From contig JAIBAH010000034.1 in assembly GCA_019695295.1 (NCBI GenBank), positions 1 to 37,943 of the forward strand: a stretch of 37,943 nucleotides of DNA, in the 5' to 3' direction. A program made the translations under genes and the position numbers. This document shows positions 7,704 to 15,991 of the stretch, piece by piece (within the stretch, counting starts at the first letter, position 1; each line of letters begins with the position of its first letter). Source of the DNA: Bacteroidia bacterium (GTDB taxonomy: Bacteria > Bacteroidota > Bacteroidia > J057). The notes beneath the pieces were generated by a model. It searched no databases. It had not been told where the DNA came from and saw only the letters and a program-made list of their open reading frames with translations.

Positions 7704-8846
7704 TTAGGATTTGACCGTAGTTTGAAGTGCCTTTAACAGGATTTCTCCTCCCCTGAGAATTTCATCCTCTGTAGTAAACCTGCCCAGACTAAAGCGTAAC
7801 GAACCATATGCTTCTGCTTCGCTCAGTCCCATTGCCATCAGTACATGCGAAGGACTTTGGAGGGCAGAAGTACAGGCAGAGCCGGAGGATATAGCCAGTT
7901 GAGGAATCCGGGAGAGCAGCGTTTCGCTTTTTACCGAAGGAAAAGAGAGGCTGCTTACATGCGAAAGCCTTTGCGTAATACTTCCGTTAATTTTTGCTTC
8001 TCCCTTTTCAATCAGGAAAGACTCCAGCCGGTTTCTTAACGCTTCCAGCCTCCGGTATTCCGGCATCAGGGTTTCCATACAGATTTCTGCGGCTTTGGCC
8101 ATTCCAACAATTCCCGGGACATTGAGCGTACCGCTTCTGAGGCCTTTCTCGTGCCCTCCTCCATGAATCAGGGGAGAGAGTTTTACCCTGGGATTCCGCC
8201 GCCTGAGATACAAGGCGCCTACTCCTTTGGGTCCATAAAATTTATGTGCCGAAAGAGGCATAATATCAATCCCGAGGTCATCCACATTCAGCGGAACCTT
8301 CCCGAAAGCCTGTACACAATCACTCATCATCCAGGCCTGATGCTGATGGGCAATCGCAGCGATTTCCCTGATTGGCTGGATTACGCCGGTTTCGTTGTTT
8401 GCCATCATTACACATACCAGAAAAGTACCCGGTGTGAAAGCTCGTTTTACCTCTTCAGTGTCCACCAATCCATCGTGATTTACGGGTAAATACGTAATAT
8501 TAATTCCTCTTTCTGACAGGTATTCGCAGGTATCCAGTACCGCTTTGTGCTCAGTCTGAACGGTAATGATATGATTTCCTCCGGGAGCATGAATTTCCGC
8601 TGCTCCTTTCAGTGCGAGATTTATCGCCTCTGTAGCCCCCGAAGTAAAAACGATTTCGGATTCTCCGGCACCGATGCACTCTGCGATAATGCCTCTTGCC
8701 TCTTTCACCGCTTCTGCTGCTGTCCAGCCCCAGTAATGCGTATTGCTTGCCGCATTGCCAAAATACTGATTAAAAAAAGGCAGCATTTTATCCAGAACTC
8801 TTGAGTCAACAGGGGTTGTGGCGTTATAATCCCAGTAAATCTGCAT
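7704..8846 (-). CDS. Cysteine desulfurase, IscS/NifS family
   Basis: PLP enzyme that takes sulfur from cysteine, leaving alanine and a persulfide used for Fe-S clusters or thio-modified tRNA. Visible features: His100 in the TEHKAV motif, the PLP-binding Lys202 in SAHKFYGPKGVG, and the persulfide Cys325 in SSGSACTSALQSPSHVL, the long flexible loop of the IscS-type (group I) enzymes. The 380-residue length fits. No iscU, sufE or tRNA thiouridylase gene is nearby, so the partner cannot be told. It follows the 149-aa lipoprotein gene by 9 nt and precedes the glycosyltransferase gene by 23 nt, which points to one transcript. I give no symbol because IscS, NifS and related desulfurases of this phylum are hard to separate by eye. 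Confidence 0.9.
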   Translation of the reverse strand: MQIYWDYNATTPVDSRVLDKMLPFFNQYFGNAASNTHYWGWTAAEAVKEARGIIAECIGAGESEIVFTSGATEAINLALKGAAEIHAPGGNHIITVQTEHKAVLDTCEYLSERGINITYLPVNHDGLVDTEEVKRAFTPGTFLVCVMMANNETGVIQPIREIAAIAHQHQAWMMSDCVQAFGKVPLNVDDLGIDIMPLSAHKFYGPKGVGALYLRRRNPRVKLSPLIHGGGHEKGLRSGTLNVPGIVGMAKAAEICMETLMPEYRRLEALRNRLESFLIEKGEAKINGSITQRLSHVSSLSFPSVKSETLLSRIPQLAISSGSACTSALQSPSHVLMAMGLSEAEAYGSLRFSLGRFTTEDEILRGGEILLKALQTTVKS

Positions 8847-8855
8847 ACATTATTT

Positions 8856-9305
8856 TTATTGTTTCATTCCCGAAGCGCCCATAAAAAAGAAAATATCATT
8901 TTTGGGTTTCATGTTTTCGGGCATATGTTTGTTTTTAGCCGCAGGGATAAGCAGAACCCACTTGTTTCCCCCATCCAGTGTGGCGATTTTATAAGTATTG
9001 TATTTTGTAATTTCAGGCCTTACGGCATCCCTTCCGTCGAGGGTTGCAATCCCGTCGGGCCAGTTGCTTTCGGTTCCATACTTCTCAATCTTACGGATAT
9101 CTTCATCTTTCAGCCCCTGAGTAATCAGGTTTTTCCTTTCGGAGGCTGTCAGTTCATAGGTAGAATACAGTTCGCCGGAATCAATAATTGTAGCTGCGGG
9201 ACTTTTTTTTCCGGCAAAAGAATAAGTAGAAGCACCACAAGCCGATAAAACAAGGAGCAGGGAAACCAAAGAGAAAAGCAGGTAATAATTTTTGTTGGAA
9301 TTCAT
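8856..9305 (-). CDS. Putative lipoprotein, 149 aa
   Basis: Function unknown. It begins with a lipoprotein signal peptide (LSAC lipobox, Cys23). The mature part carries a motif that occurs twice, IATLDGRDAV and IATLDGGNKW, around residues 86-110, and ends in IFFFMGASGMKQ. No catalytic pattern is visible. It is the first gene of a probable four-gene minus-strand unit, with the cysteine desulfurase gene starting 9 nt after its stop. The upstream 220-bp gap, shared with the divergent esterase gene, should hold its promoter; I see no clear one. Confidence 0.65.
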   Translation of the reverse strand: MNSNKNYYLLFSLVSLLLVLSACGASTYSFAGKKSPAATIIDSGELYSTYELTASERKNLITQGLKDEDIRKIEKYGTESNWPDGIATLDGRDAVRPEITKYNTYKIATLDGGNKWVLLIPAAKNKHMPENMKPKNDIFFFMGASGMKQ

Positions 9306-9524
9306 AATTTTGTTTAACTTAATAGATAATGCTACGAATATAAGTACTTTTGTATAAATCAGGAAGCCTTTGAGAAAATATTTTTTAATAAACCCGGGAT
9401 TCGTGTCCGGAAAAGGGTTTTAACGAAAATATAAAATAAATTGTGCTTATTTGTAAAAAAAATGTTATGCTTGCATAAAAATTTAAAGAAGAGAAAAACT
9501 GCGGTTCAAATTCAGACAAGAAAT

Positions 9525-10448
9525 ATGGCAAGTTTTCAGCATACATTAACCCGGGAAGCGGTTCGAAGGCTAATTCAGGGTTTGCAAATCAGACAATCAG
9601 ACATTCCTTTTGTACGCAGGGTAGGAGACAGCGTAACCGCAAAAATTCCGATTCCTTTGGGTACAAGTATCAAAGATATTGCATTTGAAAAATTTTCTGC
9701 TGAACTGATTCGTCCCGCCGGAGCAAGAAAAGATTTTATTCTGCTCTATTTACATGGAGGAGGCTATGTTTTGGGGTCCGCCAAAACTCACAGGGCATTT
9801 ATCGCAAAACTTGCCAACGAATGCGGAATCAGGGCATTGTCTGTAGATTACCGTCTTGCGCCGGAAAACCCCTTTCCTTCTTCTCTCGACGACGCCCTCG
9901 AAGCGTATTTCTGGCTGATAGAGGAGATGAAGTTTGATCCTTCTCAGATACTCATTGGCGGAGATTCTGCCGGAGGAGGACTTGCGCTTGCTACGATGCT
10001 TGCCCTCAAAAAAATGAAAAAACCGCTTCCTTTGGCTGCCGTATGCCTCGCGCCGTGGACAGATTTAACAGTAAGCGGGCAGTCAATCATTGAAAATAAA
10101 ACAAAGGATACCATGATTCAGCATTTTGATATCCCTTCCTGGGCCAAAATGTATTATAGCGATTATGACCCTCAGCATCCTTTGATTTCCCCCCTTTTTG
10201 GCGACCTCGAAGGGCTTCCTCCTATCCTGATTCAGGTAAGTGAAGACGAAATGCTGAGAGATGACGCCGTTCGTTTTGCATGGAAAGCCCGTGAGGCAGG
10301 CGTAGAGGTAGAGCTTCAAAAATGGAAAGGCCTCATTCATGTATGGCAAATGTTCTGGCAATATATTCCTGAAGCCCGGGACGCAATCAAACAAATGGAG
10401 ATTTTTATGAACCGTCAGATTCAAAAGAGCGAAATGCTCATCCGTTGA
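9525..10448 (+). CDS. Alpha/beta hydrolase, HSL-type esterase
   Basis: Carboxylesterase/lipase of the hormone-sensitive-lipase family, cytosolic as far as can be seen. With the start at 9525 the oxyanion-hole motif HGGGYVLGS begins at residue 77 and the nucleophile Ser148 lies in GGDSAGGG. The acid is in VSEDEMLRDDA and the histidine in GLIHVWQMF, completing the triad. YRLAPENPFP between them is typical of the family. The frame extends upstream to an ATG at 9441, but the extra 28 residues are basic and unlike the family, so 9525 (307 aa) is preferred. Substrate is unknown; short-chain acyl esters are usual. It is divergent from the lipoprotein operon and ends in a hairpin shared with the next convergent gene. 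Confidence 0.85.
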   Translation: MASFQHTLTREAVRRLIQGLQIRQSDIPFVRRVGDSVTAKIPIPLGTSIKDIAFEKFSAELIRPAGARKDFILLYLHGGGYVLGSAKTHRAFIAKLANECGIRALSVDYRLAPENPFPSSLDDALEAYFWLIEEMKFDPSQILIGGDSAGGGLALATMLALKKMKKPLPLAAVCLAPWTDLTVSGQSIIENKTKDTMIQHFDIPSWAKMYYSDYDPQHPLISPLFGDLEGLPPILIQVSEDEMLRDDAVRFAWKAREAGVEVELQKWKGLIHVWQMFWQYIPEARDAIKQMEIFMNRQIQKSEMLIR

Positions 10449-10456
10449 TTTTATAT

Positions 10457-10505
10457 AAAAAGCCCATTCCCTGAACTCACTGAATCCAAAGAATGGGGCT
10501 TTTAC
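10457..10505. terminator. Bidirectional terminator
   Basis: AAAAGCCCATTC (10457-10469 region) pairs with GAATGGGGCTTTT (10491 onward) with one bulged G. The A-rich left arm and T-rich right arm let it serve both convergent genes. Confidence 0.7.
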
Positions 10506-10517
10506 AGAGGATATTTT

Positions 10518-11456
10518 TTATTTAGTAACGGAAATGTTTCCGGTCTGAATGTTTCCGGACTCATTTTCAAGGCGATAGAAATACAATCCCTCAGGGAAGT
10601 CAGCGGTATTGATTTCGGTGTTTGCGTGGTTCAGATTGTAAGTACCTGTTTTTTGTCCGGTAAGATTGAAAATCTCCATTTTGGCAAACGCAATATTCTC
10701 ATGTAAACGAACATTCAGTTTATCGGTTGCGGGGTTTGGAAATACCTCAGAGAAGATACTCACCGGCATGAAAGAAGACTGACTGCAGGTCATTAATACG
10801 GCTACTTCATCAATATAAAGCGTACTTCCTTTTCTTCCTGCATTGGTTTCGGAGCCGGCGCTGGAAGTAAGTACAATATTAATAGAATCCGGGGTGTCAT
10901 TGTTCAGATAGGTAAAAGGAATCTGAAACATTGTATAGGAATTCACCGTAGTTTTCACGACCATAGACGCTTCGCCCACAGTAGCACCGCCCTTTGTAAG
11001 ACGGGCATAAATCGCTGCTGAATCCCCGAATACAGGAAGGTATTTATAGTATCCCTGAAAACAGGAAGGACGACCAGAGTAAGGCTTTCCCTGCTGAAGC
11101 GGGTTGGTAAAGTTACCGGGGTCGAGCGTACCGGAATTGATAAGGCCGGGAATCAGCCTTGCAAACAAGCCGGGAGTACTATCCGCATTGGCGATACCTA
11201 AGATATCGGAGCGTAGTTTTGCGGCAGTTCCCAGATAGGCGTCTGTCGTTTTTTTTACTGTTACTATGGAATTTCCTAAAGAACACAAATTATTCAGCGT
11301 AGTCCAGTAATTGGTGGGGGTAGGATCTTCGTAATTGGGCAATCCTGAACCACATGAGCCTTGCTGCCACTCTGTATCATCCAAACGAAGGTTAATATCC
11401 TGAGAAAAACCAGAGAATGAAATACCTAATAATAGAAATGTAAAAATTTTTTTCAT
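10518..11456 (-). CDS. T9SS-exported protein with C-terminal sorting domain
   Basis: Secreted or surface-anchored protein of unknown role. It has a signal peptide (residues 1-19, ending SGFSQ) and a type IX secretion type A sorting domain over roughly the last 75 residues: FPNPATDKLNV, then MEIFNLTGQKTG, then FPEGLYFYRLE and a final strand. This domain carries cargo through the outer membrane and is removed on attachment. The middle (about 20-230) looks like a beta-sandwich, with SINIVLTSSAG and TLYIDEVAVL strands of the kind seen in carbohydrate-binding or jelly-roll modules, but no catalytic residues are recognised. The promoter at 11489-11520 is good. T9SS machinery genes are not in the window. 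Confidence 0.85.
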   Translation of the reverse strand: MKKIFTFLLLGISFSGFSQDINLRLDDTEWQQGSCGSGLPNYEDPTPTNYWTTLNNLCSLGNSIVTVKKTTDAYLGTAAKLRSDILGIANADSTPGLFARLIPGLINSGTLDPGNFTNPLQQGKPYSGRPSCFQGYYKYLPVFGDSAAIYARLTKGGATVGEASMVVKTTVNSYTMFQIPFTYLNNDTPDSINIVLTSSAGSETNAGRKGSTLYIDEVAVLMTCSQSSFMPVSIFSEVFPNPATDKLNVRLHENIAFAKMEIFNLTGQKTGTYNLNHANTEINTADFPEGLYFYRLENESGNIQTGNISVTK

Positions 11457-11488
11457 AAAGAAATTTAGTTTTTAGATGAATTAAGTAC

Positions 11489-11520
11489 CAAAAATACGAA
11501 GAAATATTGATATGCATCAA
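11489..11520 (-). promoter_or_regulatory. Promoter of the T9SS cargo gene
   Basis: On the minus strand TTG (11520-11518) and a perfect TATTTTTG (11496-11489) are separated by 21 bp, matching the Bacteroidota consensus; the start codon follows at 11456. Confidence 0.6.
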
Positions 11521-11608
11521 TTTTTACTCTTCTTCGTAAAAATAAGTCACGAAAAAATCCTCAGTATACCCAACGGGAATTTTATCGGTTAAATTGAAAA
11601 AATACTTA

Positions 11609-11616
11609 TATCTTTG
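11609..11616 (+). promoter_or_regulatory. -7 element of the DUF3467 gene
   Basis: TATCTTTG is a perfect TAnnTTTG, 17 nt before the ATG at 11634. No clear -33 element is seen at the usual distance. Confidence 0.5.
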
Positions 11617-11633
11617 CAAAAAAATATTTATTT

Positions 11634-11957
11634 ATGGCAAATAATAATCCAAATCCCCCATTTCAGATTGAATTACCGGAAGAAGTAGCCTCCGGAGTAT
11701 ATTGCAACGTAGCCGCAATTGCACATTCTCATGCTGAGTTTATTCTTGACTTTATCCAGATGCTTCCTGGTCCGGGACCTGTAAAACCCACTGTAAAATC
11801 CAGAATTATTATGGCTCCCGTACACGCCAAGCAGGTTTTGATGGCGCTGAAAGATAATATCGAGAAGTTCGAAAAAATACATGGTGAGATAGAAATGCCC
11901 GACGACAAAAATAATATTCCGCCTATGTTTGGTGGCGGACCTGCCGGAGTTGCATAA
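11634..11957 (+). CDS. DUF3467 family protein
   Basis: Small conserved protein whose function is not established. The sequence IELPEEVASGVYCNVAAIAHSHAEF, followed by FxxMLPGPGPVKPTVKSRIIMAP and a helix HAKQVLMALKDNIEKFEKIHGEI, is the typical DUF3467 layout; the last 20 residues are glycine- and proline-rich (PPMFGGGPAG). The length of 107 aa is normal. No signal peptide or membrane segment is present, so it should be cytosolic. The sodium symporter gene begins only 37 nt downstream, and the -7 promoter element lies directly upstream, so the two are probably co-transcribed. Confidence 0.85.
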   Translation: MANNNPNPPFQIELPEEVASGVYCNVAAIAHSHAEFILDFIQMLPGPGPVKPTVKSRIIMAPVHAKQVLMALKDNIEKFEKIHGEIEMPDDKNNIPPMFGGGPAGVA

Positions 11958-11994
11958 TACACAAGGATTTATCTTACAAACCACTCAACAGTAA

Positions 11995-13914
11995 ATGTCT
12001 TCTATATTACCAAAAGAATCCTGGGGGACCCGGCTTGGGTTGATTCTGGCAATGGCAGGAAATGCAGTAGGATTGGGAAATCTGCTTCGTTTTCCGGTTC
12101 AGGCTGTACAGAATGGAGGAGGTGCATTCATGATTCCGTATCTTGTGTGCTTCGTTCTTCTTGGGATTCCGATGCTTTGGATGGAGTGGGCAATAGGACG
12201 TTTCGGAGGGAAGGAAAATCATCATCATACCCCTTTTATTCTTCATTCTTTAGACAAAAAACGGGCTTTCTGGAAATATGTGGGAGCATTCGGTTTGTTT
12301 ATCAATATCGCCGTTGCAGCGTATTATATCTACGTGGAATCATGGACGCTTTCCTATTCATTATATTCTTTTTTCGGCTATTTTAACGGAAAAAATCCGG
12401 AGGAAATCGCTTCTTTTTTTGACCTTTATGTGGCGGGAGAGGTTACAATTGCAGGAATGCCGCTTTCTATCCTTGTGTGGATTTTGTGCCTGGGGCTGAA
12501 CGTGTGGATTATCAGTAAAGGGATAAAGGACGGAATAGAAACCGTCGCAAAAATCGCAATGCCTTTGTTGATATTTTTCGGACTTTTGCTTGCGGTGAAG
12601 GCTGTTTTTCTGAAAGGGGGAGGAGAAAGCGGAGCCGTTTTTGATGGATTATTCGGATTGAATTATCTGTGGAAACCGGATTTTTCTACCATCTGGTCCC
12701 CGAAAGTATGGCTTGCAGCAGCAGGTCAGATTTTTTTTACGCTTTCGGTCGGGATGGGAGCGGTTCAGTGCTACGCTTCTTATGTCAGGGAGAAGGAAGA
12801 TATCGCCCTCAATGCAATGGCTGCCGGCTGGCTCAATGAGTTTGTGGAGGTAATCATCGGAGGCGGAATTGTAATCCCGATTGCGATTGGCTATCTGGGG
12901 ATTGACGGGGTGAATGCCATTATTGCCCAAAGTGGGGGAATCGGACTGGGATTCAAAACCCTGCCTTCTCTTTTTGCTAACTGGGGTACAATCCTTTCCA
13001 TTATTGCCGGGACGATGTGGTTTTCGCTCCTGTTTTTTGCAGGAATCACCTCCTCGCTTGCAATGGGGCTACCGGTTACGGCCTTCGTAGAGGAAAGCCT
13101 CTCTGTAAGCAGGAAAAATGCCTCCCTGATTTTTGGAGGGGTGGTTCTGGCTTTAGGGCTTCCGGTTGTACTCTATTTTAAATATGGGGTATTCGATGAG
13201 TTTGACTACTGGGCGGGAACGGTTGCTTTGGTGATTTTTGCCATTTTTGAAACGATATTGTTTGGATGGATTTTCGGGATTGAAAAAGGATGGGCAGAGA
13301 TTCTTGAAGGGACTGAAATCAAAGTGCCGGTATTTTTTAAATACACCATAAAATACATTACGCCTTTCCTCCTGATATTATTCCTTGCGGCAAGTTTTGT
13401 CCAGCCTGAGTATAAGGAAGGCAAAATCATTACGCATTTTGACGTCATTAAAAAGGACACATTGTTCTGGAAAGATACCGTAAAAGGAAAGGAAATAGTC
13501 CGGTTTAAGGCATATAAAAATGATACCATTGTAAAACGCGATACGCTTGCCAATTCCAATGAGTGGGCGAGGGCGCTGGATTCGGTCTCAAGGGGAAAAA
13601 TGTGGGCGATGGATGATAATGCAATTATTTCCCGAATCTATCATAAAAATCTCCGGTCTGAGATTCTGAAAATGGAGGATACGCTTACGCTTTTATACAA
13701 AACCCGGAATAAACCTGAAGTCTTTAAAAAAATTGAGGCTGCGCATAAAAAAATTCAATTTCTCAGAGCCAAAAGAAGGTTTGTCAATGGCTCAAGATTG
13801 CTGCTGCTGACGGTTTACTTTGGGCTGTGCCTGCTTGTATTCAGAATGAAACCGATAACGGAAAAGAAAAAAGAACCGAATCCGGAAAACACTCCGGATG
13901 AAGTACAGAAATAA
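11995..13914 (+). CDS. Sodium-dependent transporter (NSS/SNF family) with extra periplasmic domain
   Basis: LeuT-fold symporter that brings a solute, usually an amino acid, into the cell with sodium. TM1 carries the hallmark AMAGNAVGLGNLLRFP with the unwound sodium-site region, followed by NGGGAFMIPYL. TM6-TM8 features include FFTLSVGMGAVQCYASY. Twelve membrane segments can be traced. The last two (ITPFLLILFLAASFV, about 458-473, and SRLLLLTVYFGLCLLVF, near 600) are separated by about 120 polar residues, with repeated KDTLFWKDT/NDTIVKRDT stretches and a likely coiled coil (LRSEILKMEDTLTLLYKTRN). LeuT has only a short loop here; by topology this insert faces the periplasm. Total length is 639 aa against about 450-510 for simple members. 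The substrate is unknown. Confidence 0.88.
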   Translation: MSSILPKESWGTRLGLILAMAGNAVGLGNLLRFPVQAVQNGGGAFMIPYLVCFVLLGIPMLWMEWAIGRFGGKENHHHTPFILHSLDKKRAFWKYVGAFGLFINIAVAAYYIYVESWTLSYSLYSFFGYFNGKNPEEIASFFDLYVAGEVTIAGMPLSILVWILCLGLNVWIISKGIKDGIETVAKIAMPLLIFFGLLLAVKAVFLKGGGESGAVFDGLFGLNYLWKPDFSTIWSPKVWLAAAGQIFFTLSVGMGAVQCYASYVREKEDIALNAMAAGWLNEFVEVIIGGGIVIPIAIGYLGIDGVNAIIAQSGGIGLGFKTLPSLFANWGTILSIIAGTMWFSLLFFAGITSSLAMGLPVTAFVEESLSVSRKNASLIFGGVVLALGLPVVLYFKYGVFDEFDYWAGTVALVIFAIFETILFGWIFGIEKGWAEILEGTEIKVPVFFKYTIKYITPFLLILFLAASFVQPEYKEGKIITHFDVIKKDTLFWKDTVKGKEIVRFKAYKNDTIVKRDTLANSNEWARALDSVSRGKMWAMDDNAIISRIYHKNLRSEILKMEDTLTLLYKTRNKPEVFKKIEAAHKKIQFLRAKRRFVNGSRLLLLTVYFGLCLLVFRMKPITEKKKEPNPENTPDEVQK

Positions 13915-13915
13915 G

Positions 13916-13947
13916 AAAAGAGGCAGTTTTTAAGGCTGCCTCTTTTT
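13916..13947. terminator. Bidirectional terminator
   Basis: AAAAGAGGCAG (13916-13926) pairs with CTGCCTCTTTTT (13936-13947). The stem lies between the symporter stop and the stop of the minus-strand kinase gene and has A and T flanks for both directions. Confidence 0.85.
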
Positions 13948-13951
13948 CATT

Positions 13952-14833
13952 TTAAAAATCTCCATAGTTTACCTGAAGGCAGGGAAGCCCCAGGTCAAGC
14001 CGCCATAAATCCACCACCTGGTCTCTGTCATCGAGCACAAAGCGGATGAAGTACCGGTTAAGAATATGCAGTTCGTACAACTCTTTTTTGACGATAGCGT
14101 CTCTTCGTTTGTCTCCGGCTTCACGCATAAATAACGCGTCGTACGGAATCTGATGCTTTGCAAGCCAGTTTTCGGTTTGTGTACGGGCGTCGTCTTCCCT
14201 ACCGGAAAGCAGAATAACCCGGGTATCATTATGGGCATAAGTTCTCAGAACCTCTGCAACCGGTTCGTTCAGCAGGTCATTTTCGCATTCCGTCCCATTG
14301 TACGGGCTTCGTCCATTCAGAATTGCAAGGGTTCCGTCCAGGTCACACAGAATGGCCGGGGTCAGGGTCTCGTCCTGTTTTTGGTAGTGGGGTCCTCTTT
14401 CATTTTTTAAAACATGTTGTTTGTACATTTTCATAATTACTTTTTTTCCAACGGGTTCTTCCCGCTTTGCATCTCTTTTGATACATTCCTCCAGCGGAGT
14501 ATCTATCACTCTGATTTCCACAGCCACCTTCTCTCCGGTTTCTGCACAGTAGGTTTTGATTACATTCTGTATTCTTTCTGTGGCTCTTTCTGCGAGGTTG
14601 GTGTCGTCTATGATTACGTGCTTCCCGGCGGCCAGTGCTTCACAGAGCATCAAATCCCGGACTTTTTCCACGAATTTTTCATTTTCGGGGGTATAATGTC
14701 TGGCATCCAGCATTTCCCGAAGCTCGTCTTTATTCAATCGTTTGTACATACCCGGGTTGTCTGCTACAAGTTGCTTTGCAAAAGTAGATTTTCCGCTTCC
14801 GGGAAGTCCTTTCATGATGATTACTTTTTTCAT
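13952..14833 (-). CDS. T4-type polynucleotide kinase / 3'-phosphatase
   Basis: Two-domain RNA end-healing enzyme with the same domain order as phage T4 Pnkp. The N-terminal kinase adds a phosphate to a 5'-OH end: P-loop GLPGSGKST with Lys15, then LNKDELREML, DDTNLAERA, and lid arginines in IKRDAKREEP (Arg120, Arg124), matching the spacing in T4. The C-terminal HAD-type phosphatase removes 3'-phosphate or 2',3'-cyclic phosphate: CDLDGT (Asp164, Asp166), LLSGREDDAR and VLDDRDQVVDLW. The length of 293 aa is close to the 301 of T4 Pnkp. It lies 73 nt downstream of the RNA ligase gene on the same strand, with no clear promoter between. Together they would turn broken tRNA or other RNA ends into ligatable ends and join them. 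Confidence 0.9.
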   Translation of the reverse strand: MKKVIIMKGLPGSGKSTFAKQLVADNPGMYKRLNKDELREMLDARHYTPENEKFVEKVRDLMLCEALAAGKHVIIDDTNLAERATERIQNVIKTYCAETGEKVAVEIRVIDTPLEECIKRDAKREEPVGKKVIMKMYKQHVLKNERGPHYQKQDETLTPAILCDLDGTLAILNGRSPYNGTECENDLLNEPVAEVLRTYAHNDTRVILLSGREDDARTQTENWLAKHQIPYDALFMREAGDKRRDAIVKKELYELHILNRYFIRFVLDDRDQVVDLWRLDLGLPCLQVNYGDF

Positions 14834-14906
14834 ATTTTTTGTGTTTTATTGTTTGTATAAAATTAAAAAAGAATAGTGTTTTTTTCAGAGAGCAAAGTGA
14901 AGTATA

Positions 14907-15926
14907 TTATTCTGTTTCGTATTTTGCAAAGGGCTTCTCAAATTTCGGTCTTACCATTTTCCAGATAATCTGAGCATAATCTCTTTGATCCAGCATACTA
15001 AACAGAATTTTGGGGTGCTTGCAGGAAAGATAATACATTGCTGCTTCTTTCCGGTCATTCATAATCCGGAACTCAGCATTGGCCTCTGCTTCTATCCGCT
15101 GAAATTCGGTCAGCAATTCCAGATGTACCCGTCTTACCCAGTCATAAAATTCATCCGGAACCCTTTCGAGTATTCCGTTCATCGGTTTCTGGTCTTTCAG
15201 GTACTCCCATATTGTTAGGCTCGAGACCTGCGTTACGATCCGGTGAATCCGCTGATACTCCCCGAACTTTACCTTCAGGCGGAATCCGTCGGGAAATTTC
15301 ACCACGAACCCTTCCCGGTTATTTTCCTCCAGTTGCTTCAGAATCCATACATCCGTTATCCCGTCATATTTTTTTACCAGCGGAAACCCGATTGGCTCAA
15401 GCGGTAAATCCCTTCCGGTTTGAGTTTCAATTACCGCCAGCAAAGTAAGGGATTTTTCGTCATCATAATTTACTACGATTCGGTTTTCCGGATAAATGAT
15501 TTCAAAAAGGTAGGTATAATCCGGATTGAGGCGGGCGATTGCATGCGCATACTGACTATACAGCATCTCATTGGCCGCCAAAGCCTGCTCACTCGAAAAT
15601 GACCCTCTTGTAGCAATATACGGATTTCCCTCCCTCCAGTAGAGAATCCCCAGTGAGCCGTCTAATTTTTCATATACCTCAAAGGAGGAAATCTCCGGCT
15701 GAAAATTTTCCAGTTCTTCCAGGTTAAAAAACTTCTGAAAAGGACGCGCCACAATTCTCATCTCTCCGTCAGTAATCAATCCCCGGCAGGCAAGCGTACA
15801 TTCATTCCACTCTCTTTCGTACTGGGTTTTGGGGGAATAATTGTAAATATACAACTCTGCCTCAGGGTGTTTCTGCACCTTGATAAACTCCTCTTCAATC
15901 ATTTTTTTTAATAGTTCCCTGTTCAT
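14907..15926 (-). CDS. T4 Rnl1-family RNA ligase
   Basis: ATP-dependent RNA ligase that seals 5'-phosphate to 3'-OH ends. Nucleotidyltransferase motifs in order (numbered from the ATG at 15926, 339 aa): motif I EKLDGSLG with the AMP-accepting Lys87; RGSFSSEQA; motif III/IIIa YLFEIIYPENRIVVNY with Glu142; motif IV EGFVVKF with Glu205; motif V LKVKFGEY with Lys218/Lys220. The upstream CRGLITDG block and the basic helical C-terminus also fit the Rnl1 group. The frame extends to a TTG at 15944, but the promoter at 15981-15953 would start the transcript near 15947, which favours 15926. It is the first gene of a two-gene unit with the kinase/phosphatase. T4 uses this pair to mend tRNA cut by the host PrrC nuclease; the bacterial target is unknown. 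Confidence 0.9.
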   Translation of the reverse strand: MNRELLKKMIEEEFIKVQKHPEAELYIYNYSPKTQYEREWNECTLACRGLITDGEMRIVARPFQKFFNLEELENFQPEISSFEVYEKLDGSLGILYWREGNPYIATRGSFSSEQALAANEMLYSQYAHAIARLNPDYTYLFEIIYPENRIVVNYDDEKSLTLLAVIETQTGRDLPLEPIGFPLVKKYDGITDVWILKQLEENNREGFVVKFPDGFRLKVKFGEYQRIHRIVTQVSSLTIWEYLKDQKPMNGILERVPDEFYDWVRRVHLELLTEFQRIEAEANAEFRIMNDRKEAAMYYLSCKHPKILFSMLDQRDYAQIIWKMVRPKFEKPFAKYETE

Positions 15927-15952
15927 ATTTACGAGATTAATCAAATACGCTG

Positions 15953-15981
15953 CAAAGATAAAATAGTACTACGCAATCAAA
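15953..15981 (-). promoter_or_regulatory. Promoter of the RNA-repair operon
   Basis: On the minus strand TTTG (15981-15978) and a perfect TATCTTTG (15960-15953) are 17 bp apart. The predicted transcript start is near 15947, giving the ligase gene a leader of about 20 nt. Confidence 0.7.
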
Positions 15982-15991
15982 CTGCGCAGTT
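15980..15991. promoter_or_regulatory. 12-bp palindrome overlapping the -33 element (possible operator)
   Basis: AACTGCGCAGTT is a perfect palindrome that overlaps the -33 TTTG of the RNA-repair promoter. A dimeric regulator bound here would block polymerase. No regulator gene adjoins it, so the role is inferred. Confidence 0.45.

Noticed and set aside
13952-15944. Prophage remnant carrying the RNA-repair genes
   Set aside because: No other phage gene is present and both flanks are ordinary bacterial genes; base composition matches the neighbours.
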